DNA from: Parasponia andersonii
Taxonomy: Eukaryota; Streptophyta; Magnoliopsida; Rosales; Cannabaceae
Length of the DNA stretch: 64,000 nt
NCBI GenBank assembly: GCA_002914805.1
Contig: JXTB01000229.1
Span: 1-64,000 of the forward strand
Direction: 5' to 3'
The notes beneath the pieces are model-generated. The model was given only the letters and a program-made list of their open reading frames with translations, was not told where the DNA came from and ran no database searches. This document shows, one piece after another, positions 48,003 through 59,123 of this stretch. Numbering within the stretch: position 1 is the first letter of the stretch; every line of letters starts with the position of its first letter. The translations under genes were made by a program, and so were the position numbers.

Positions 48003-48785
48003 TGCTAAGTTTGCTGTTGACTGGGGGCAACACACGAGAAAGAGGGGATTATTTTCAGCCTATTCTAGCATATGTCATGGTTACTTCAATAGCCAGAGTT
48101 CGAAGCAATCTAATATTAAGTTATTTTATGGTCCTAATTTGCATACCCCATCATACTATTTCACCAAATGAACCTAAAATGCTTTGTTATTAGGCTCAGC
48201 AATTCCAGTGCGAAAAACACCATGAAATGATAAATTGGCATGAACTTTCAAAATTTATGTTTATCTCTTTTCCAAGAGGTTTGTAGCTTCAGTAGGATGC
48301 TCTAGCAAATATTTACTAGGGCAAAGGTAATTAATACTAGAGTCAAATATGCTTGAAACCAACCCAATTGGTGAATTTAACTTTGATCTTAGAACTTTAT
48401 TTTCTTATTCTGGTTTTCTTCATTGATGTCATTTAGGCATAATAAATTGGAAAGATAGAAAGTATATTCATTCAAGAGGAGTTGAAAATGGAGTATGTGT
48501 ATGACCGCATGTTACATATTTTGAGTGAATATGCCAAGCTCTTAAGTCTTATACGACCAGCCTACTACAACCCAGAAAGCTACTGAACTCTGTTCTGAGG
48601 GCATGGCTTGCCCAGCAAATGGTTCAACAAAAGAGTTTATTACGGAAGCGATGGTGTGTCCTGCGGACAGTAACCCATGTACCATGCCTCCTCCTTATGG
48701 TCATCTCTACTTTCACATCTCTAAAGAAAGATTAGTTCAATTAAAGAAGTGGACTTAATGTAGAAGAAGTACTGCGAGAATCAAG
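48003..48785 (+). pseudogene. GT90 3' fragment (exons 5-6 remnant)
   Basis: 48004-48060 matches the end of GT90 exon 5 (FAVDWG block, then the donor region). 48435-48785 matches exon 6, including GAGTTGAAAATGGAGTATGT, the NEYAKLL-like block, GCATGGCTTGCC and the CCTCCTCCTTATGG (PPPY) motif. The intron-6 acceptor AG is kept, but the frame has several small indels. The first four exons are absent. It stands in the same convergent position to RLP2 as the intact GT90 does to RLP1. Confidence 0.87.
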
Positions 48786-49330
48786 GTAAGCACTAGTCCT
48801 CGAGAGGTTTTTAATTTGTTTTCCATTTTTTATTTTCCTATTTAACTTTTGTTATGAATACAGATAAAGCAATTAAATAGTTTTCTTCGTGTGTGATTCC
48901 ATTTTCCTTTAATTTTTTCAGTAGACTTAAGGACGATCTCACTTAATAAACACCGCAATCTTGCACTTTAACATTTCAGGATTTCAATTGTCTACTTTCA
49001 CTGATCTCACTTTTTCTTCTGAAAAATGTATTATGAGATTTCAAAACCTATTCAAAATGAATATGTAATCAGATGATACGATTGGAAATAAATCGTAACA
49101 ACACAGCAAAATACATGATTACTTTTATTGGAGCTACATAGCTGAACTGAGTAGCATGAAATTCATAAAGACACAACCAATAAAACATCCATAACATAAA
49201 CTAAAACAGCAGCTAACCACACACACAAACACAGGTTCAGCAGATAGCAAAACAGAACACAGCAAAAGCAGAAATGCTTTTTATTGACACACCACACACA
49301 AATAGCACATACATGATAGCCTTTCGTCAG
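48786..49330. other. Spacer between GT90 fragment and RLP2
   Basis: Homologous to the 27207-28136 spacer of the first unit (for example the GATTCCATTT stretch at 48895 and GCTGAACTGAGTAGCATG at 49140), without the candidate solo LTR found there. RLP2 3' UTR is expected here. No gene seen. Confidence 0.55.
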
Positions 49331-50889
49331 TTACTCGTCGCCGCTAGTCCTCTCCATTATTTTCTTTAGCCTCGCTACTTTCACCTCCACGGCCGCAAGT
49401 ATCCGTTCTTTCGTGTCGTCGGCAAAATGGAAATAGGCAAGCCTCCAATCCTTTTTAATGATTAAAGTCCCAATAACCGCCCAGAATCCAGTTGCATATC
49501 CAGCAAATATGACAAAGTAAAACAATATTCTTTCTGACTTATCTTTGTCGTCATTGTTGTTGTCATGGCCAGTGTTCGTCGAACGATGGAGTGGTTCATC
49601 ATCACCAGGACATTTCTTCGGCAGCGGAGCTCCACAGAGTTGAAAGTTTCCCGCATAAATTGATGATGGGTCATCAAGAGTTTGAAGCTGATTGCCGGTT
49701 GGAATTTTTCCTGACAAGTTGTTGTACGACAAGTTAAGATGGCTCAGTGAAGTCAGAGTGGACATGCTTGGTGGAATTGCGCCTACAAGTTGGTTGTCTG
49801 AGAGGTCAAGGGACTCGATTGACTCCAATCCTCCTATCTTATCGGGTATTTTTCCTGACAAATGATTGCGTGACAAATTCAGACTACGCAATCCAGAGAG
49901 TGCACATATCTGCTTGGGGATGGATCCATTTAGCTTGTTGCTCGAGAGGTCCATAGTGTCGAGAAGTCGCAATGTTGTTGAATAGTAATCAAGAGATAAT
50001 CCTTTCGTGACCACTGAGACCCTTCGTTTGTTCGATTCTGTATCGTTGAGAAAATTTTCCAAGGGTAAAATGAAGGATTCCTTCGAAGTCATTCGAGTAA
50101 GATTGCTGAAGCATTGAGGAATTCCTCCTGACAAATTGTTTAATGCAAGGTCTAAGATTTGCAGATCTGAAAGTTGACATAATTGTAAAGGAATGCTGCC
50201 GTTGAACATGTTTTCTCGAAGCCTGAGAAATCGTAAAGACAAAAGGTTTACTCCAATCCAGCGAGGTATAATCCCAGAAATCTTATTCTCGCCAAGATCT
50301 AGTAGCACTAAGTGTTTACAACTTCCCAATGCTCGAGGGATATCTCCATCCAGATTATTGTCATTCATTTGCAACCACTCCAAATAACGAAGCTGTCCAA
50401 GTGAGCTTGGAATAGTACCTGATAAATTATTGGATGATAGATCTATCACAGACAATTGTTGTTTCTTCTTCCAACAATGAGGTAATTCCCCAGATAACTT
50501 GTTACTAGAAATATCAAGAACTTGTAATGATTTCAATCTGCATACTGAGTTTGGGATTGGACCAATTATTTGGTTGTTTCCAAGAAGAATACTATATATT
50601 CCAGGCATGGTATCAAAAAAATTCGGTGGAAAACTACCACCCATACGATTATTTGACAAATCTAGTTCCCAAATGCCCTTTTGAGTTTGAAGCCACTTGG
50701 GTAGAGCTCCAATACCACAAGATGACATGTTAAGGGTAGAGAGACTAAATGGAGGAACCCAATCAAGTTTCACCTTCCACGTCAGATGGTTGGAACTAAT
50801 GCTCAAATAGATTAACCTTGAAAGGTTGGCAAAGTGACTTTCAGAAACCATACCTTCCAAGGAATTACAAGAAAGATCTAACTCCTCCA

Positions 50890-51165
50890 AATTCACCAAT
50901 TGCCCAAAACTCTCAGGAATAGATCCACCCAATTGATTATAAGAAAGATATAACACCTCCAAATTTACCAATTGCCCAAAACTCTTAGGAATAGATCCAT
51001 CCAACTGATTATTTGAAATATATAACACCTCTAAGTTTACCAATTGCCCAAGACTCTTGGGAATGGATCCATTCAACTGATTATTTGAAATATATAACAC
51101 CTCTAAGTTTACCAATTGCCCAAGACTCTTGGGAATGGATCCATTCAACTGATTATTTGAAATAT
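50890..51165 (-). repeat. 72-bp LRR units repeated in tandem within RLP2
   Basis: Several consecutive 72-bp units (24 codons each) encode near-identical LRRs of the form ISNNQLNGSIPKSLGQLVNLE. The pair around 51022-51165 is essentially exact. The coding frame is kept, unlike the adjacent 101-bp duplication. Confidence 0.9.
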
Positions 51166-51352
51166 ATAACCATTCTAAGTTTACCAGTTGCCCAAGACTC
51201 TCAGGAATAAATCCACCCAATTGATTATTTGAAATATCTAATTCTTTCAAAGATTATTTGAAATATATAACCATTCTAAGTTTACCAGTTGCCCAAGACT
51301 CTCAGGAATAAATCCACCCAATTGATTATTTGAAATATCTAATTCTTTCAAA
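51151..51352 (-). repeat. Exact 101-bp tandem duplication that breaks RLP2
   Basis: 51151-51251 and 51252-51352 are identical by eye at all 101 positions, beginning GATTATTTGAAATATATAAC and ending AATTCTTTCAAA. The length leaves a remainder of two bases, so the frame is lost and a stop follows at once. Confidence 0.95.
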
Positions 51353-52761
51353 GTTGACACTCTCCCCAATGATTGTGGGATAATCCCATTCAATTGGTTA
51401 CCTGAAAGATTCAATTCTTCTAAGGATGTTAGTTTTCCCAGCGATTGTGGAATGGTCCCATTTAGTTGATTATTTGAAAGGTCGAATTCTCTCAACATTA
51501 GCAATAGTTTAAGAGAAGACGGAATTGGACCACTGAATGAATTAGAATCAATGTAGAGGTATTTCAGACCTTTTAGTTGCCCAAACCAATATGGAATGCG
51601 ACCGCCAATTTCATTATCCCTTAAATCCAAGAAAGCTAAATCATATGCGAGGCATCTTGATGAGTTTCTATAATTACTTCCTAACACCCCGTCACCTTGG
51701 AAGTAGTTAAAACTCAAATCCAATGACTTTAAGGAGCAAACCTTATTCAATATTGACAATAACCCACCTTCAATATAATTAAAGCTGCTCCCACTGAGAC
51801 TGAGGCGGACCAGATTTTTAGAATTAACTAACCCGAGTGGAACTGTGGAATTAAAAGAGTTAGCTGAGAGATCAAGTTCTCTAAGTGCAGTCATATTCTG
51901 AAGAGCGCTGGGAATTGGTCCACTGAGCATATTATCCGCAAGACTAAGGAAATTAATACGTGCAAGGAAGGTGGTATTAAAGGAACCTCGAGGAAAGTGT
52001 CTGTGTCGGATTCCACAACTATTTAAGTTTATGTGTAGTAGAGAAGGAAGCGTATTCAGTACCTGCATCACATCAAGTGCCTCCTCGAGGTTCGCGTAGC
52101 TTATGTCCAGGTGTTGCAATGACGAAAGCCTTGAAACCCATTGGAAATTATCAGCATACAATCCACCAGAAGAAGATAGAACCTGACCTTGAAAACTCAG
52201 ATCAAGATATCGCAAGCTAGTGAGGTTCCCAAGTTGATGGGGAATCATTCCACTAAATCCGGCATTAGAGAGATCAAGATATCTCAGATGCTTCAAGGAG
52301 CCAAGGAACTTGGGAATACGACTACCTTGAAAGTCATTTCCACTGAGGTCCAAGTAAACCAGATGCTTAAACTCCAACAAACAAGGATCAACCTCAGGAG
52401 CAGATACTTGCTTCGAACTATTGTAGAAATCGTACGATTTGTACGAATAGCCTGATTTGTCGGTTATCAATGAACCATTTGATGTGCTGAGATCAAGCTT
52501 GACAACGTGTCCAGTCTCACCACAACTTACTCCTTCCCACTTGCAGCAATCTTTACCGGTCCAAGACGACAACCGGCTTGAATTGTCTTGAAAACTCTGT
52601 TTCAGCTTTAGCAGAGATTGTCTCTCTCCTTCTATGCAGCCCAATGTCGAGTTCATGCAGAAACAAAGCTGTACTATTTCAAGGAACGTCAGAAAAACGA
52701 GGAAAAGTCCATCAGTTCTCAAAAGTTTCCCCATCTTTGAGCATAACCTCTCAAATGGCAA

Positions 52762-53003
52762 AACACAGTTATAATTGATTGGTAAGGTATACTACTATAT
52801 TAAGTACCAACTAAATAAGAAAGAATCCATGGTCAATGAAAAACAATTTGGTCGTCTCGCTTCATTGCGTGCCGCTTTCATTAATTGGAAGCTTATGACT
52901 CGAAAGAGACTGTTAAGAAGGGACCATTTAGCTGTCGCACAACATCGAATGTGAAATAACCCTTCCCCCACGCTAGATTGACTTCCGTCTTTGCTGTTAC
53001 GTT
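52762..53003 (-). promoter_or_regulatory. Residual native promoter of RLP2
   Basis: Only about 240 bp of native upstream sequence remain before the Copia-2 insertion. It shares short blocks with the RLP1 upstream region (52890-52945 with 31440-31490). The former distal upstream DNA now lies beyond 59119. Confidence 0.5.
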
Positions 53004-53008
53004 AATAT

Positions 53009-53320
53009 TGTTGGAGATGATATTTTTAAGGCTAGAAAGACTAAAAAGAAACTAGAGAGAATTGTTTGAATTATTTCTCTTTTGTTTGATACAAAATGAG
53101 GGAAATAGTATTCTATTTATATTACTCTAAGGATGATTCTAGAAGCTCCATGTAATATTCACTACCTAATTAATTATATAAAATACAAGAATACTCTAGA
53201 AACTTAGATATTAAACTATGAGCTATTAGACACACATACTAAAACAAACTCAACTCACAACACAAGCCCAAACAACTAAACTATGGCCCAATGGGTCATA
53301 AAAAATGATTATTTCTAACA
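53009..53320 (-). repeat. 3' LTR of Copia-2
   Basis: Minus strand TGTTAGAAATAAT to CAACA. A TATAAATAG box (complement at 53114-53122) points toward RLP2. About 47 bp shorter than the 5' LTR owing to indels. The purine tract (TTTAAGGGG) ends beside it at 53321-53328. Confidence 0.9.
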
Positions 53321-53324
53321 CCCC

Positions 53325-56300
53325 TTAAACTTGATTTGTGACATCTAGTAAATTTTTTAACTTAAGAAAATCTTCATGCTTGAGTGGTTTGATGAAAATA
53401 TCTGCCACTTGGTCTTGAGTCTTCACATACTTCAGTTGCACATCCTTTCTTACAATAGATTCTCTTATATAATGGTAGTGGATATCGATGTACTTGCTTC
53501 TATCATGAAAGGCCGGATTCTTTGCCAAAGCAATTGCTGATTTATTGTCAATATAGATCTCAGTGGGTTCATTCTGTGGAATGCATAGTTTCTTCAACAA
53601 ATTTCTTAACCAAATCGTATGACAAATATATGATGTAGCTGCAACATACTCTGCTTCACAACTTGAAAGTGTGACGATTGATTACTTCTTAGACATCCAT
53701 GTGAAAGCAGTGTCTCCTATGAAGAATATAAAACCACTTGTACTCTTTCGATCATCTAAGTCTCCACTCCAACTACTGTTATTATAACCCACAAGATTAT
53801 AGTTATTAGATGATAAATATGATAAGCTAAAGTTAGTTGTACCTTTAATATATCGAAGGATTCTTTTGGCAACTTTCAAGTGAGTGATTGTTGGAGATTC
53901 CATGTAACGACTGACCAAGCCCACAACATAGAGAATGTCAGGTTTTGTGCAAGTCAGGTAGTGCAAACTTTCAACTAAGCTCTTGTAGAATTTTGGATCC
54001 ACTTTTTCTCCTTTATCATGCTTTGATAGCTTGACTCCACATTCGATCGGTGTATTGACAGCCTTGCAATCATTTATGTTGAACTTTTTGATGATCTCCT
54101 TAGCATAGCCTTCTTGTGAAATGAAAATTCCATCTTCTTCTTACTTCACTTCTATGCCAAGATAGTAACACATGAGTCCGATGACAGTCATCTCGAACTC
54201 CTTTATTGTTACTTTCTTAAACTCTTCGAACATGGATGAATTATTCCCCGTGAAGATCAGATCATCAATATAGAAGCCCGCGATCAAGATATCTCAATCT
54301 TTTACTTTGATATACAACCAATGCTCATAAGGATATTTAATGAAGTTGTTATCTTGGAAGTATTTATCGATGTGGTTACTCCATGCTCTTGGTGCTTGCT
54401 TTAACCCATAAAGGGGCTTCTTCAACTTTAGGACTTTATCTTCTTATCCCTTAATTTCATACCCAGATGGTTGCTTTATATAGATTTCCTCTTTAAGGCC
54501 TCCATTTAAGAAAGCAGACTTGACATCCTTTTGATGAATTTTCCATTTATTTTGAGCAGCCAATGAGATGATCAATCGTACCATTTCTAGACAGGCGATA
54601 GGAGCAAATACCTTATCATAGTCTATGCCGGGCCTTTGACTGTATCCCTTCGCGACCAATCTTGCCTTATATCTCTCCACTTCTCCTTTAGCATTCTTTT
54701 TAGTCTCGTAAACCCATTTCACGCCGATTGCTTTGTGCTCTTTTGGAAGTGTAGCACGCTCCCATGTATCATTCTTTGTGATCGCTTTTATTTCTTCATC
54801 CATCGCATCTCGCCACTCTTTACTTTGTGTAGCTTCATTAAAGCTTAATGGTTTATAATCAGCAAGGAGGCAAAAGAGAGTCAGGTCATTTTGATTCTCA
54901 ATCACCTCATATATCTCTTGTAAGCTCCTTAACCTTGGTATCCTTTCACTTGAACTGCTACTTAAAGACGATCCTAGTATTGTTTCTTGATGCGTGTTTG
55001 CCATTGGTGAAGTAGGTAGGGTAACAGACTCTTGCAGTTCTTCTCTTACTTGCTCCATTCTTTGTTGCTCGCTTTCTTCTTCAATGTATGGTAGGAAGTC
55101 ATAATTTCCCTCTTATGTGTGCCATTCTTAGGTACTTTCTTCGTCAAACTTCACATCGTGACTAATAATAGTCTTGCCATTACTTAGATTATAGAGCTTG
55201 TAGCCTTTTGAGTTAGAGTCATACCCGATGAAGAAAAACTTTTCACTTTTATCGTCGAGCTTTATTTTCTTTTCATCAAGCATGTGAGCATAAGCTATAC
55301 TTCCAAATACTTTTAGGTGAGAGATTCTAGGCTTTCTTCCACTCTAAGCTTCTTGTGGCGTCTTTCCCCATACACTTCTTGTTGGAGAGTGATTTGACAG
55401 GTAAACTGCACAAGCTATAGCTTCAGCCCAAAACTCCTTTGGCATTCCTTTGCTCTTGAGCATGCTTCTTGTTGTGTCTAAGATTGTTCTATTCTTCCTT
55501 CTATGATACCATTCTGTTGGGGAGATCTTGGTACTGTTAAAGGACAGTAAATGCCATTGTCTTCACAACATTTCTGAAACTCGTGGGATGTGAATTCTCC
55601 TCCTCTATCAGATCTCATTACCTTGATACTTCGACCATTTTCCTTTTCAACAAGTGCCTTAAACTTATTGAATTTTTCGAATACTTCTGATTTCTCCTTC
55701 AAGAAATACACCCAGGTCTTTTTTGAAAAATTATCAATAAAGAGGAGAAAGTAGTTACTCTTATCGAGAGAGCTTGATCTTATTGGACCACACACGTCGG
55801 TATGTATGAGCTCAAGTGATTTATGGGCTCGGGAACTCGATTCTCTTGGAAAGCTTCTTCTGAATTGCTTTCCCAATAAGCATCCTTTACATAATTAGTC
55901 TGGTTGACTGATGAAGGGTAGACCTCGAACTATTTCCTTCTTTATTAGTAATTCTAGGCCGCCAAAATTGAGATATCCAAACCTTAGGTGCCAAAGCCAT
56001 GATAAATCTTTGTAGTAAGCCTTTAGACATTTTGCTACGTCATTTTGAATATGTAATAAGAATATTCTATTTCTTGTCATTAGTACTTTGGTGATTAACT
56101 TGTTTCTATTGTATCTTAAAGAAAGATTATTTTCTTTCATGTGAATATCATAGCCTTTCTCTAAGAGTTAGCCAAGACTTAAGATATTGCTCTTCATGTC
56201 AGGCACGTAGTAAATGTTTGGAATAAACTGATGTTCTCTATTTCTCAAGCGTATGAGAATTTTACTTTTACCCTTTACTGCTGCCTTGGAATCATCTCTA

Positions 56301-57390
56301 AATGAAACATTCTCAGTCAAAGACTCCTCAAGCTCTACGAATATATCTCTTCTTCCATACATATGATTGCTTGCTCCGCTGTTAAGATTCCATATATTTT
56401 CTTGGTATCCATTGGTCTCCTTGCATGCTAACAAAAACATATCTTCTTCTTATCTTTTATCTTCGGCATAGTTGGCTCTTTCTTGTACCTTCTTTGGAGC
56501 TCTACATTTGGAAGTATAATGACCATATCTCTGACAGATGTGACACTTGATTTGGGACTTGTCATGCCAACACCATGGGTTACCTCTTCTATGACCTCTT
56601 GTCAAACTTTCTCGTCTATCTTTATTTTTATAATTGTTGTTGAAGTATCCTCTTCCTCCTCTTCTACGTCCGCGGCCTCTTCCTTGGCCAGACCTCTTCC
56701 ACGTCCTTTTCCAATGTCGGAATCTTCTTCTTTCTTTTGGAGTTGAGTCTTAAGGAGCTGCTCATTGAAATTTTACATCTTCTTTTTCTTTTCTTCGTGA
56801 GCTTGCAAGGAATCCAAGAGCTGTTCTATCGTCATGGCTCCTAACTCTTTGGTTTCTTCAATGACAGTAATAATATTCTCAAATTTTGGATCTAACGATC
56901 GAAGAATCTTTTTCATGATCGTAACATTTTCTAGTTTCTCATCATTTCTCTTTATTTGATTAGAAATACTTAGAACTCTAGAAAAGTAGTCAGAAACTAA
57001 CTCATTCTCTGTCATGTGTAATAAATCAAATTCTGCTCTTAGAGTTTGAAGGCGGACCTTTTTGACCTTTTCTTCTCCCTTGTATGAAATTTGAAGTTTC
57101 TCCCATGCTTCCTTAGCGGAAGTTGCACTTGAGATTTTCTCAAACCTATCATCATCTAAGGCCTGGTAGATAAGGAAGAGAGCTTTTTTGTCTCTCTTTC
57201 TTGAATCTTTTAAACTATTCTTCTGTGTTGAAGATAGTGTTGCCTCATCTCTTGGCTCTTCGTAACCTTTCTCTACTACTTCTCAAACATCATGTGCTCC
57301 AAGGAGGAATTTTATTTTAATAGTCCAATTATCAAAGTTACTGCCTTGAAGTAGTAGAACTTGAAGAGATATTAAATTGCTAGTAGCCAT
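53325..57390 (-). pseudogene. Copia-2 gag-pol, broken
   Basis: ATG at 57388-57390 and final TAA at 53325-53327. Gag (MATSNLISLQ, then GSNFDNW) has an early TGA near 57285 where Trp is expected, then stays open at 56773-57015. The CCHC knuckle is intact (CHICQRYGHYTSKC near 56540). Next come pre-integrase (WHLRFGYLNFGG), integrase (DVCGPIR, SDRGGEFTSHEF, SPQQNG, then a frameshift at about 55495), reverse transcriptase (KARLVAKGYSQRPGIDY, DVKSAFLNG; YIDDL near 54270) and RNase H (IYIDNKSAIALAKN, ADIFIKPLKHEDF). Far fewer lesions than Copia-1, but it cannot make a full polyprotein. Confidence 0.9.
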
Positions 57391-59023
57391 AACTCTTAAC
57401 AGAGTGAGCTTTTGGAAATTTCGACCATACAGATAGATCCGGAACATTGAAAAACCTTAAGATTGACTTTTATATCGACTAGTCAAAGTCAACGATTAAA
57501 GTCAACACTCAGTCAACAGTAAATGCCGGTCAACGGTGCGGTCAACGGCGTGGTCAAATAACTCTGATGGCTTGGTCAACGGCTCTGACAACTCGATTAA
57601 ACGGCTCTGACTCAGCTCAACTCAGTAAGTTGACTCAGTTTGTGGCAGCAAACTTCCGACGACTCATTCAGACTTGTTCGGACTACGATTGGGCTGATTT
57701 TTGTGGCAACGTGTTCGTCTCATCGAGCTCTTCGATTGGATATATAATAGTAGTATGTTTAGAACAAATGACTAATACTCTCAATCTCAATAATTCTTTT
57801 CTGATGTAGAAGATCAGTCAAAGTTGCAACTACATAGTATACTTAGAATTTCAAAAGAACTCACAACTTTACTCTGATATCACTTTGTTTGAGATAAGAG
57901 ATTTTTAAGGCTAGAAAGACTAAGGAAGAAACTAGAGAGAATTTTGGTGGAAGAGAAGAACTTGTATTACTACTTGAATTGTTTCTCTTTTGCTTGATAC
58001 AAAATGGGGGGATGAGCACTCTATTTATACTACTCCAATGATGATTCTAGATGCTCTATGTAATTTCCACTATCAATTAATTATACAAACTACAAGATTA
58101 ATCTATCAAATACAAGAATATTCTAAAAACTTGGATATTAAACTATAGGCGACACGTGCTCCAAGGAGGACTTTTATTGTAATAGTCCAATTATCAAAGT
58201 TACTGCCTTGAAGTAGTAGAACTTGAAGAGATATTAAACTGCCAGTAGCCATAACTCTTAACAGAGTGAGCTTTTGGAAATTTCGACTATACAGATAGAT
58301 CCGGAACGTTAAAAAACCTTAAGATTGACTTTTATATCGACTAGTCAAAGTCAACGATTAAAGTCAACACTCAGTTAACAGTAAATGCCGGTCAACTGGT
58401 TGGTCAATGGTGCAGTCAACGGCGTGGTCAAATAACTCTGATGGCTTGGTCAACGGCTCTGACAGCTCGATTAAACAGCTCTGACTCAGCTCAACTCAGT
58501 GAGTTGACTCAGTTTGTGGCAGCAAACTTCCGACAACTCATTCAGACTTGTTCGGACTACGATTAGGCTGATTTTTGCGGCAACGTGTTCGTCTCATCGA
58601 GCTCTTCGATTTGATATATTATAGTAGTATGTTTAGAACAAATGGCTAATACTCTCAATCTCAATAATTATTTTCTGATGTAGAAGATCAGTCAAAGCTG
58701 TAACTACATAGTATACTTAGAATTTCAAGAGAACTCACAACTTTACTCTGATATCACTTTGTTTGAGATAAGAGATTTTTAAGGCTAGAAAGGATAAGGA
58801 AAAAACTAGAGAGAATTTTGGTAGAAGAGAAGAACTTGTATTACTACTTGAATTGTTTCTCTTTTACTTGATACAAAATGGAGGGATGAACACTTTATTT
58901 ATACTACTCCAATGATGATTCTAGATGCTCTAAGTAATCTCTACTACCTAATTAATTATACAAAATACAAGATTAATCTAGCAAATACAAGAATATTCTA
59001 AAAACTTGAATATTAAACTATAG
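57294..59023 (-). repeat. Tandem duplication of LTR plus leader in Copia-2, period about 862-874 bp
   Basis: The block 57294-58150 (gag start, leader, primer site and most of the LTR) is repeated from 58156. The copies share GTGCTCCAAGGAGGA (57294 and 58156), the gag ATG region, AGTCAACACTCAGT, the primer site and the LTR end. The inner LTR stops within the shared word CTATAGGCGACAC and jumps back into gag. Copy differences are small, including a 12-bp insertion in the leader. Confidence 0.88.
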
Positions 59024-59118
59024 GCGACACAGACACCAAAATAAGTTCAACTCACAACACAAGTCCAAACAACTAAATTATAGCCCAATAGGTCACAAAA
59101 AAAAGTTTATTTCTAATA
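58760..59118 (-). repeat. 5' LTR of Copia-2
   Basis: Its outer tip has mutated (plus strand ends TTCTAATA instead of TTCTAACA), but the boundary is fixed by the adjacent AATAT target duplication. Confidence 0.88.
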
Positions 59119-59123
59119 AATAT

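Larger units (their letters stand above)
49331..52761 (-). pseudogene. LRR receptor-like protein (EIX/Cf type), RLP2, frame broken
   Basis: Paralogue of RLP1 with the same layout: signal peptide best started at Met10 (codon 52732-52734), LRRNT cysteines C42, C72, C73 and C80, many LRRs, an island before the last LRRs (VVTKGLSLDYY), the LCGAPLPKKCPG cap, an acidic Asn/Asp spacer, a transmembrane helix with GYATG, and a 41-residue tail with YFHF (YxxPhi). The frame runs from 52761 to a stop at 51247, and the remainder is open as 49331-51250. The only defect seen is an exact 101-bp tandem duplication (51151-51352), whose length is not a multiple of three; without it the gene would be one frame of about 1109 codons. 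As it stands it would give a 504-residue secreted protein ending in the LRRs. Could be a very young null allele or an assembly error. Confidence 0.88.
53004..59123 (-). mobile_element. Copia-2: Copia LTR retrotransposon with AATAT target duplication and duplicated 5' end
   Basis: The element spans 53009-59118; AATAT flanks it at 53004-53008 and 59119-59123. On the minus strand the 5' LTR is 58760-59118 and the 3' LTR is 53009-53320. Downstream of the 5' LTR the primer site (GTGATATCAGAGT, 58745-58757) and leader are followed by a second, truncated LTR (57886-58155) with its own primer site (57871-57883) and leader. Same family as Copia-1, opposite orientation, better preserved. Gag-pol order is that of Copia. 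It lies 248 bp upstream of the RLP2 frame and reads toward it. Confidence 0.93.

Noticed and set aside
29869-51352. Regular repeats that might suggest a CRISPR array
   Set aside because: They are coding LRR units without spacers in a plant genome.
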